11,795 nucleotides of DNA from CAZHMN01 sp964533705 (GTDB lineage Bacteria; Electryoneota; B3-LCP): positions 1 to 11,795 of the forward strand of contig CAZHMN010000086.1 of NCBI GenBank assembly GCA_964533705.1, given 5' to 3'. The position numbers and the translations under genes are program-made. The notes beneath the pieces are model-generated. The model saw nothing but the letters and a program-made list of their open reading frames with translations. It searched no databases and was not told where the DNA came from. This document shows positions 7,901-11,795 of the stretch, in pieces. Numbering within the stretch: position 1 is the stretch's first letter; the number at the start of each line of letters is the position of its first letter.

Positions 7901-8526
7901 ACCGGATAACCGTCTGTTCGCATGGGTGGATGTCCTTCGGAACCGAACCCATATTTTTCCCCATGAACCGTCCAATCCCTGACGGAGTCCCTCCCAACAA
8001 GATGGTGGCAGGTATCTGGGACGATCTAAATCCGGCATTGGGAGGACAGGTTTGCTACTACCACGACTANNNNNNNNNNNNNNNNNNNNNNNNNNNNNNN
8101 NNNNNNNNNNNNNNNNNNNNNNNNNNNNNNNNNNNNNNNNNNNNNNNNNNNNNNNNNNNNNNNNNNNNNGTGGCCATGCCGCTCGAAGACGGGCTCGCCA
8201 TCAAGTTCACGACTGCAGAGGGAATCGTCGGCGTGGAACCTGTTGCAGAGAAGACCATCCCCACAGAATTTTCCTTAGGTCAGAATTATCCCAACCCGTT
8301 TAATCCGGCGACGACTCTATCGTTCAGTCTGCCCAAAGCGGGACGGGTATCGCTGGTCATCTATGACATTCAGGGCAGAGCCGTGGCTCGCTTAGTGGAC
8401 GGTTGGCGGCAGGCGGGGATTTACCGGGTGGCGTTTGACGCCTCCGATCTGGCGTCGGGCGTGTACATTTACCGCTTCAAGGCAGGGGAATTTAAGGAGT
8501 GTGGGAAGATGGTGCTGGTAAAGTAG
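4966..8526 (+). CDS. Secreted gingipain-type (C25) cysteine peptidase with T9SS sorting domain, interrupted by N gap
   Basis: Extracellular or cell-surface protease, read as 1186 residues across a gap. A signal peptide (1-23, MNRTILYLMLIAGLAFG...THA) is followed by a propeptide-like beta region to about 215 (GEPLLPHAPVQILLPPGE). The C25 caspase-fold catalytic domain spans about 220-590. Its likely catalytic residues are H449 (NHLGHANEYY) and C485 (GYSQGCYPGAFD), a spacing close to that of gingipains. It closes with ELNLFGDPTLDVW and an Ig-like module (to about 675). Two tandem domains with TGNGNGQLDYSE / TGNGDNHLDPGE motifs follow. Next is a beta domain with LPFSFKFYGNDYD and VCSHGWMSFG that runs into the gap, then the C-terminal sorting domain from SLGQNYPNPFNP to GKMVLVK. 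T9SS sorting domains are removed at the surface and the protein released or anchored. The start has GGGAGG six bases upstream and a strong terminator follows the stop. The frame is continuous on both sides of the gap only if the gap length is a multiple consistent with 100. Family assignment is confident; substrate specificity is unknown. Confidence 0.92.
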   Translation: MNRTILYLMLIAGLAFGTVVTHAAITTHMYYFDEPRVEIVNGQVTVILEGTTTWGKVGEPLLPHAPVQILLPPGEEAISILVETADPIILGNGYRIPHRQKPYPLSSGAPAEVTSPNLEVYSSDEAYPSQLSGALQTQFLSGHGIAYAVVFPVTYRPVSGTLAYYPWIQLKIESRSTARAQQTNAFMLKRDRATRDRLSMMVDNPEIISAYGPQSPSRNDSWDMLLITMADFVDDYQEFVDYKNRSGILTTVKTVEDIYANYSGIDNQDKIRNCIIDYYTNYDITYVFLCGDNEHIPCRGLWCQDDHLPADLYYAGLDGNWNDDGDDHWGEPGEDDLLAEVYIGRSCADSPAEIDHVINKSLMYQTEPVVDEVETALMVGEDLDWDIWAWEYKEEIRLGSSNWGYTTVGIPENVRVDTLYERPGIYWSAMTNLLPLLNLGPNLVNHLGHANEYYVMKFNLGSINDYNFTNDGINHNFFIGYSQGCYPGAFDAGSPDCILEAFTTIAHAAVAYVGNSRYGWGDYSTTNGPSQHFDRQFFDALFDEGITTLGWMNQDSKEDNAWMVVGDNIIRWCYYELNLFGDPTLDVWTAEPGVFRPSYSPVAQVGWQSFEVSNISVPGALVTISMNNEVLGRAEANASGIATVTFDELLIQLGELDVMITAHNMIPYQGSVDVVSPDGPFVIFSSYEIEDETTGNGNGQLDYSETVQLALTVENVGLGEATGVNLTISCDDPLMTITDSTEYLGDVGAGATGTVNGAFAIEISPDVENGHEFEFTLTATDGDSTWVSPFSIPAFAPIVVFDELVIDELTGNGDNHLDPGETGDFHITLRNDGGSDAPDMVIAITCNESLITIPQDSLNLLLLAAGSEETIISSGIIADENIPQGTIVDFTLDISASGEYSCQQAFNITVGDVRYVPSGPDDYGYYAYDMYDGDGAPEFSWIEIAPIAGGPGTDLELGDTETVTVELPFSFKFYGNDYDRITVCSHGWMSFGTEPIFFPMNRPIPDGVPPNKMVAGIWDDLNPALGGQVCYYHDXXXXXXXXXXXXXXXXXXXXXXXXXXXXXXXXXXVAMPLEDGLAIKFTTAEGIVGVEPVAEKTIPTEFSLGQNYPNPFNPATTLSFSLPKAGRVSLVIYDIQGRAVARLVDGWRQAGIYRVAFDASDLASGVYIYRFKAGEFKECGKMVLVK
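7003..7680 (+). repeat. Two tandem CARDB/Ig-like domains in the protease
   Basis: Protein-level tandem repeat at residues about 680-795 and 797-903. Each copy opens with a hydrophobic strand (FVIFSSYEI / IVVFDELVI), then T-G-N-G-[ND]-x-x-L-D with D/P, S/G and E residues, then a strand ending in [EN]-[ND]-x-G (LTVENVG / ITLRNDG). Each continues with ITCDD/ITCNE-like and L-x-x-G segments. The DNA copies are too diverged to be a recent duplication. Such Asp/Asn-rich loops may bind calcium (inference). They probably act as stalk modules between the peptidase and the sorting tail. Confidence 0.6.
8070..8169. other. Assembly gap of exactly 100 N
   Basis: 100 consecutive undetermined bases, the conventional placeholder for a scaffold join of unknown size. 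The left edge splits a codon (TA then N; most likely Tyr, but not determinable). The right edge resumes in frame at VAMPLEDGLAIKFTT. The beta domain interrupted here, in relatives known to me, continues for more than 34 residues before the PLEDG-like strand, so the true missing length is probably larger than 100 bases (inference). Confidence 0.99.
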
Positions 8527-8556
8527 GCTTCAGAACCGGCAAAAAGTATGATTATC

Positions 8557-8602
8557 AACCCGTCAGATTCTGGACTTCGCCGGAATGGCGGGTTTTCTTT
8601 TT
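8557..8602 (+). terminator. Intrinsic terminator of the C25 protease gene
   Basis: Outer stem AACCCGTCA (8557-8565) with TGGCGGGTT (8586-8594, one wobble pair). An inner stem TTCTGG (8568-8573) pairs with CCGGAA (8580-8585, one wobble) around the loop ACTTCG. A T-rich tail follows (TTCTTTTT). It begins 31 bases after the stop codon. Confidence 0.88.
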
Positions 8603-8621
8603 CGGGACGCCACGGGATTAT

Positions 8622-8710
8622 TTATGTGCTGCCGCCTCTCCGCCACGGGGTGGCCGCTTTGCGGCAGGTGGAAGCGCAGGCGGCGAGTACGGAGACTCGC
8701 CGCCACATAA
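8622..8710. repeat. Palindromic multi-hairpin intergenic element (REP/MITE-like)
   Basis: An 89-base block bounded by the 7-bp inverted repeat TTATGTG (8622-8628) / CACATAA (8704-8710). Inside are GCCAC-GGG-GTGGC (8642-8654), the partly overlapping GCCGC-TTT-GCGGC (8653-8665), and a perfect 10-bp hairpin GGCGGCGAGT-ACGGAG-ACTCGCCGCC (8679-8704). The block is much richer in G+C than its surroundings and has no T tail. It resembles dispersed palindromic intergenic repeats. A degraded piece of the same unit is at 11381-11396. Open frames crossing it on both strands are by-products of its composition. Confidence 0.6.
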
Positions 8711-8819
8711 GAACAAGGGGGAGGACAGACCACTGAGGGGGCTTATGCCCATCCCTGGGTGATAGCCCAAACAAAAGCACAAGCAAGTTTGCGCGCTCCA
8801 AATCCACATCGCTCTGGGA
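8711..8819. other. Rest of the protease/radical SAM intergenic region
   Basis: No gene is seen. One further possible hairpin has GGGCT (8739-8743) pairing with AGCCC (8764-8768) around an internal loop, with an inner CCCA/TGGG stem. The rest is unremarkable A/C-rich sequence leading into the bidirectional terminator. Confidence 0.45.
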
Positions 8820-8848
8820 AAAGCCCGACCAAATTTCGGCCGGGCTTT
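8820..8848. terminator. Bidirectional intrinsic terminator between convergent genes
   Basis: AAAGCCCGACC (8820-8830), loop AAATTTC, GGCCGGGCTTT (8838-8848), with one A/C mismatch in the stem. A residues precede and T residues follow, so it can act on both strands. It lies 18 bases beyond the stop of the radical SAM gene and serves as a backstop for the protease transcript. Confidence 0.8.
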
Positions 8849-8866
8849 CCGTTTGATGAGTGCACC

Positions 8867-10348
8867 TCAGGCCATAATCTGGTAGACTTTTCGAAAATGC
8901 AAACCGTAGATTGCGAAGGTAATCGCCAGAGGGAAGACTTTCGGACGCCGGAATAGCGACCAGAAAAACAGCTTCCAGAAGAGCAGTCTTCCTCTTCCGA
9001 CAATACCGAGAAAGAAGACCGACTTAAAGAAAGCACCCATTAAATGGAAACGAAGGTGAAACCCTTTGGCGGATGGTGGCTTATACCCTTTCAGGAATTT
9101 CATTACCCGCTCGTAATAGGGCTTGGGAGAATAGATACCGCGGATCACCTCTTTATACCCATCAATAAGCTTCTCAATGCCCATTTTAGGGACGAAATTG
9201 ATGCTACAATCGGTATTATCTCCAGAGGAATCATTAAGCAACCTACCCTCACTCTCGAGCCGCTTATAAAGCCTTGTGCCTTTGGGCGCATTCAGCAAGC
9301 CCACCATGGCATTGACGATCAGGCTGCCCTGAATGAATTCAACGAGCTTATTGAAGATCGTGGGGGGATCGTTATCAAAGCCAACGATGAATCCACCCTT
9401 CACGATCAGGCCGGATTCCTGGATCCTGGCAACGCAACCGGCCAGATCGCGTTTGGTGTTCTGACGTTTATTGCATTCGGTCAGGCTGTCCTCATTCGTC
9501 GTTTCGATACCGACGAATACGGAATCGAAGCCTGCCTTTACCATCAACCGCATGAGCTCTTCGTCATCGGCGAGGTTGATGGAGGCCTCCGTAGAAAAGG
9601 AGAAGGGATACTCTCTTTTCGCCATCCACTCGATAATGGCCGGCAGAATTTCTTTTTTTAACTTTCTCTTGTTGCCGATGAAGTTGTCGTCAACGAAAAA
9701 TACTCCACTCTTCCAGCCGTGCGAGTACAGGAATTCCAGTTCAGTGATGATCTGTAGCTGGCTTTTAGTCCGCACCTTGTTCCCGAAAAGCTGTATGACG
9801 TCGCAGAAATCGCAGTTGAAAGGGCAGCCCCGCGAAAACTGGATGTCCATGGTGGCGTATTTGTTCATGTTTATGAGTTCCCACAATGGAGGGGGCGTAT
9901 TCGTCAAGTCTGCAAATTCGTCAGACATGTAGATATGTTTTGCGCAGCCCTTTTCCAGATCTGCCAGGAACGGAGGCAGCGTGATCTCGGCTTCGTTAAG
10001 CACGAAATGGTCAACACCTTCGAACTGCTCGAACTCAGTCGTGAAGAGAGGTCCCCCGGCGACAACCTTAGTCCCCAGGTTATTGCACCGGGCGATTACC
10101 TCTTTCGCGGAATTCTTCTGAATGGACATCCCGCCGATGAATATGTAATCCGCCCATTCCAGGTCTTTATTCTTCAACGGGGATATGGTCATATCCACCA
10201 GCTTTTTCGTCCAATCCTCCGGGAGCATGGCTGCCACGGTCAATAATCCCAGGGGCGGTTCCGTTGACTTTCTGGATATGAATTTCAAGGCGTGCTTGAA
10301 ACTCCAGAAGGTGTCAGGATGATCAGGATATACCAGTAAAATGTTCAT
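8867..10348 (-). CDS. B12-binding-type radical SAM protein, DUF4070 group
   Basis: 493-residue probable cobalamin-dependent radical SAM enzyme. Residues 1-150 form a Rossmann-like B12-binding-type domain (NILLVYPDHPDTFW, PPLGLLTVAAMLP, WADYIFIGGMS, VVAGGPLF), without the D-x-H-x-x-G cobalt-ligand motif. The radical SAM core starts near 165: C175-x3-C179-x2-C182 (RGCPFNCDFCD) binds the 4Fe-4S cluster. It continues with FFVDDNFIGNK (217-227), FSTEASINLADD and VFVGIETTNEDSL, typical of the core beta-strands. Residues about 340-425 match the DUF4070 tail (AMVGLLNAPKGTRLY, IYSPKPYYERV). The last 60 residues are basic and aromatic-hydrophobic, suggesting membrane association. Relatives include methylases and other enzymes acting on lipids or secondary metabolites; the hopanoid methylase HpnP is a distant relative, but this protein does not look like it. 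The start at 10348 has GAGGAA six bases upstream. The TetR gene lies 139 bases upstream on the same strand. Substrate unknown. Confidence 0.92.
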   Translation of the reverse strand: MNILLVYPDHPDTFWSFKHALKFISRKSTEPPLGLLTVAAMLPEDWTKKLVDMTISPLKNKDLEWADYIFIGGMSIQKNSAKEVIARCNNLGTKVVAGGPLFTTEFEQFEGVDHFVLNEAEITLPPFLADLEKGCAKHIYMSDEFADLTNTPPPLWELINMNKYATMDIQFSRGCPFNCDFCDVIQLFGNKVRTKSQLQIITELEFLYSHGWKSGVFFVDDNFIGNKRKLKKEILPAIIEWMAKREYPFSFSTEASINLADDEELMRLMVKAGFDSVFVGIETTNEDSLTECNKRQNTKRDLAGCVARIQESGLIVKGGFIVGFDNDPPTIFNKLVEFIQGSLIVNAMVGLLNAPKGTRLYKRLESEGRLLNDSSGDNTDCSINFVPKMGIEKLIDGYKEVIRGIYSPKPYYERVMKFLKGYKPPSAKGFHLRFHLMGAFFKSVFFLGIVGRGRLLFWKLFFWSLFRRPKVFPLAITFAIYGLHFRKVYQIMA

Positions 10349-10354
10349 TTCAGG

Positions 10355-10360
10355 TTCCTC
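10355..10360 (-). promoter_or_regulatory. Ribosome binding site of the radical SAM gene
   Basis: GAGGAA on the minus strand, six bases before the ATG at 10348. It sits five bases downstream (in transcript sense) of the hairpin at 10366-10396. Confidence 0.65.
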
Positions 10361-10365
10361 GAAAG

Positions 10366-10396
10366 CCGGAGTTCATTTCGTCTTGCAAGACTCCGG
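10366..10396. promoter_or_regulatory. Dyad and 12-bp palindrome in the radical SAM leader, candidate operator
   Basis: A perfect 7-bp inverted repeat CCGGAGT (10366-10372) / ACTCCGG (10390-10396) encloses most of a perfect 12-bp palindrome GTCTTGCAAGAC (10380-10391). The two overlap at 10390-10391, so as RNA they compete. As DNA the palindrome is a plausible dimer-binding site for the TetR protein encoded just upstream; as RNA it could be a leader hairpin before the ribosome binding site. There is no T run, so it is not a terminator for the TetR gene. Confidence 0.4.
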
Positions 10397-10487
10397 TGAA
10401 TTTCTTATTAATCTGAATCGAATGATACTTCAGCCTAATGTGGGCAACTTGTAGATTATCAGCTCGAAAGAGTCCCACGATGAGCGA

Positions 10488-11084
10488 TCATCTTTTTTGA
10501 AGGCCGTTCATGAGGATGTCAAGCATGGCATCAACCAGGTTGGAGGCCGTGAGACTCTTTCGAGGGGAAAAATTCTGCCCTTCAACCGCCCAAGGGTATT
10601 CCAGGGACTTCATTGATACCACGATGAGATGCGCCGCAACGGCGACATCTCTCACTTTCAATTCACCACTGTCGTTTCCTTGCTTCAATATGTTTCGTAC
10701 TAATTTTTTTTCCTCTTGCATGAAATTTTCCAAAATATCTGAGATGAAGGGCCAATGAGCACTCCAGGTGTCACAGGTTACCCGGTAAAAATTTATCAGG
10801 CGGTGGATGGTTCTGATTTTCGTCAAAAAGTGCGCTTTAAGTTTTCCGAGGATGGTTGTCTCTTTATCCACGGCTTCCCTGATATGGAGCAACATCTGAT
10901 CCGATTCAATCTGGACGACTTCGTAGAAGATTTCTCGCTTGTTTTTGTAATATTTGTAAACAGTAGCTTTGGACACGCCAGCCTCTCTGGCAATTTCATC
11001 CATAGTCACCTTCTTGACCCCGAATTGGGCGAAAAGTGACTGTGCCGCCTGCAGGATTTCCGCTTTTTTATCTGTCTTTAGGAT
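10488..11084 (-). CDS. TetR-family transcriptional regulator, start codon uncertain
   Basis: Dimeric DNA-binding repressor type. The helix-turn-helix reads TMDEIAREAGVSKATVYKYYKNKREIFYEVV, where IA..AGVSKATVY is the recognition region, followed by a helical ligand/dimer domain to the stop at 10488. A GTG at 11009 would begin the protein inside the DNA-binding domain. The same frame upstream encodes the expected first helix (KKAEILQAAQSLFAQFG then VKKV), so the real protein starts further up. Between the in-frame stop at 11103-11105 and that helix there is no ATG, GTG or TTG. The coordinate given uses the ATC at 11082-11084, eight bases after GGGGA, for about 198 residues, the usual TetR length. 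The alternative is a missing G in the run at 11094-11097, which would connect the ATG at 11108-11110. The radical SAM gene follows and is the likely regulon partner. Family is sure; start and ligand are not. Confidence 0.88.
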   Translation of the reverse strand: MLKTDKKAEILQAAQSLFAQFGVKKVTMDEIAREAGVSKATVYKYYKNKREIFYEVVQIESDQMLLHIREAVDKETTILGKLKAHFLTKIRTIHRLINFYRVTCDTWSAHWPFISDILENFMQEEKKLVRNILKQGNDSGELKVRDVAVAAHLIVVSMKSLEYPWAVEGQNFSPRKSLTASNLVDAMLDILMNGLQKR

Positions 11085-11159
11085 TAGTTGAATCCCCGGA
11101 TATTAAACATTTTAAACTAATATCGTTTCCCCGTTTAACGTTATCAATCACTATTAGTT
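11083..11159. promoter_or_regulatory. ATTAGTT/AACTAAT repeats flanking the TetR promoter
   Basis: AACTAATA (11115-11122) and TATTAGTT (11152-11159) are perfect 8-bp inverted copies. The first overlaps the putative -10 element and the second lies just upstream of the -35. A third ATTAGTT (11083-11089) sits at the gene start, inside the small dyad GGATT-AGTTG-AATCC (11081-11095). The placement suits autorepression, but the motifs are AT-rich and short. Confidence 0.35.
11119..11147 (-). promoter_or_regulatory. Candidate promoter of the TetR gene
   Basis: On the minus strand TTGATA (11142-11147), 17 bases, then GATATT (11119-11124), matching the sigma-70 consensus at 5 and 4 of 6 positions. Transcription would begin near 11112. 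That gives a leader of about 28 bases to the ATC at 11084, or a nearly leaderless message if the ATG at 11110 is used. Confidence 0.5.
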
Positions 11160-11333
11160 CCCTTTCAGAAGAAATTAATTTGGAAACTTCACCAGGACGT
11201 TGTTCTTTGGGAAAGTTTATGGATAATTTCAGACTGGCCACATAACCGGATTTTTACTTGTGGTTTTCCGGCAAGGAATGGTTTGTGCCAACCCAGATAG
11301 CTATATTCCATCTTCTTTCCCCTCTCTTCCTGC

Positions 11334-11362
11334 TTGTTTTTCAGGCCTTTCTGGATTATATT
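11334..11362 (+). promoter_or_regulatory. Candidate promoter of glnS
   Basis: TTGTTT (11334-11339), a 17-base spacer, and TATATT (11357-11362), with 3 and 5 of 6 matches to the sigma-70 consensus. A start near 11369 would leave an untranslated leader of about 77 bases containing the degraded palindromic repeat. Confidence 0.45.
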
Positions 11363-11380
11363 TAGCCGGTGATATGGAGA

Positions 11381-11396
11381 ACGGTGGCTCGCCGCC
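11381..11396. repeat. Degraded fragment of the palindromic intergenic element
   Basis: ACGGTGGCTCGCCGCC matches ACGGAGACTCGCCGCC (the loop and right arm of the 10-bp hairpin at 8679-8704) at 14 of 16 positions. The left arm is not preserved, so the original hairpin cannot form here. It lies in the putative glnS leader. Confidence 0.4.
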
Positions 11397-11445
11397 GCTT
11401 TAAAGCATAAGGAAGCTTACACACTCCGAAAGGAAAAATATCTCT

Positions 11446-11795
<350 letters not shown>

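Larger units (their letters stand above)
11160..11445. other. TetR/glnS divergent intergenic region
   Basis: 286 bases with no credible gene. It holds upstream sequence for the TetR gene, a loose CCGG-based dyad around 11240-11265, a pyrimidine-rich stretch (11307-11345), the candidate glnS promoter, the degraded repeat piece at 11381-11396, and the glnS ribosome binding site AAGGA at 11430-11434. Confidence 0.5.

Noticed and set aside
8068..8070. Possible stop codon (TA plus N) at the left edge of the gap in the protease
   Set aside because: The third base is unknown and the frame continues on the other side with a complete sorting domain; Tyr is the simpler reading.
8622..8710. CRISPR array or tRNA-like gene in the hairpin-rich region
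   Set aside because: There is no regularly spaced direct repeat, no cloverleaf with an anticodon arm and no CCA-ending acceptor; the structure is a set of inverted repeats.
8618..8809. Overlapping small open frames on both strands in the hairpin-rich intergenic region
   Set aside because: They run through palindromes and have Pro/Gly/Arg-rich products typical of translated repeat sequence.
9044..9661. 205-codon plus-strand open frame opposite the radical SAM gene
   Set aside because: The minus strand carries a complete radical SAM protein with all motifs; the plus frame has no recognisable domain or ribosome binding site.
10479..10498. GATGA-GCGA-TCATC followed by six T, a possible plus-strand terminator
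   Set aside because: The stem is only 5 bp, it overlaps the 3' end of the TetR gene, and no plus-strand gene ends there.

Overview
The window looks like a metagenome-assembled or draft scaffold from a Gram-negative bacterium of the FCB superphylum, probably one of the less-studied lineages rather than classical Bacteroidetes. The evidence is a gingipain-type (C25) protease with a type IX secretion (T9SS) sorting tail of the 'NYPNPFNP' kind, an outer-membrane barrel of the alginate-export type, and an E. coli-like GlnRS. The lineage is an inference. A run of exactly 100 N marks a scaffold join inside the protease gene.

Layout. (1) Bases 2-3281, + strand: a compact operon of a receiver-only response regulator (5' end outside the window), an SLC13/DASS-type anion transporter with an unusual soluble insertion and altered signature motifs, and a receiver-CBS fusion protein. 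Neither receiver protein carries a DNA-binding output domain. (2) Bases 3296-4639, - strand: a signal-peptide-bearing outer-membrane beta-barrel whose stop codon lies 14 bases from that of the receiver-CBS gene. (3) Bases 4640-4965: a divergent promoter region with an 8-bp inverted repeat. (4) Bases 4966-8526, + strand: the secreted C25 peptidase, broken by the N gap. (5) Bases 8527-8866: an intergenic region full of hairpins, with a terminator for the protease, an 89-base palindromic element and a bidirectional terminator. (6) Bases 8867-10348, - strand: a B12-binding-type radical SAM protein of the DUF4070 group. (7) Bases 10488 to about 11084, - strand: a TetR-family regulator whose helix-turn-helix reading frame has no ordinary start codon. 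(8) Bases 11446-11795, + strand: the 5' part of glnS, running off the window.

How the genes may work together. The first three genes look like a signalling-controlled uptake module: a kinase, presumably upstream, would phosphorylate the two receivers, and the CBS pair could add nucleotide sensing to control the inner-membrane transporter. The neighbouring barrel could supply outer-membrane passage for the same solute. The TetR gene lies directly upstream of the radical SAM gene on the same strand and may control it. The protease and glnS appear to be independent units.

The most interesting points are the receiver/SLC13/receiver-CBS module with its altered transporter, the TetR start problem together with its promoter-flanking repeats, and the structured intergenic element with a degraded partial copy upstream of glnS.
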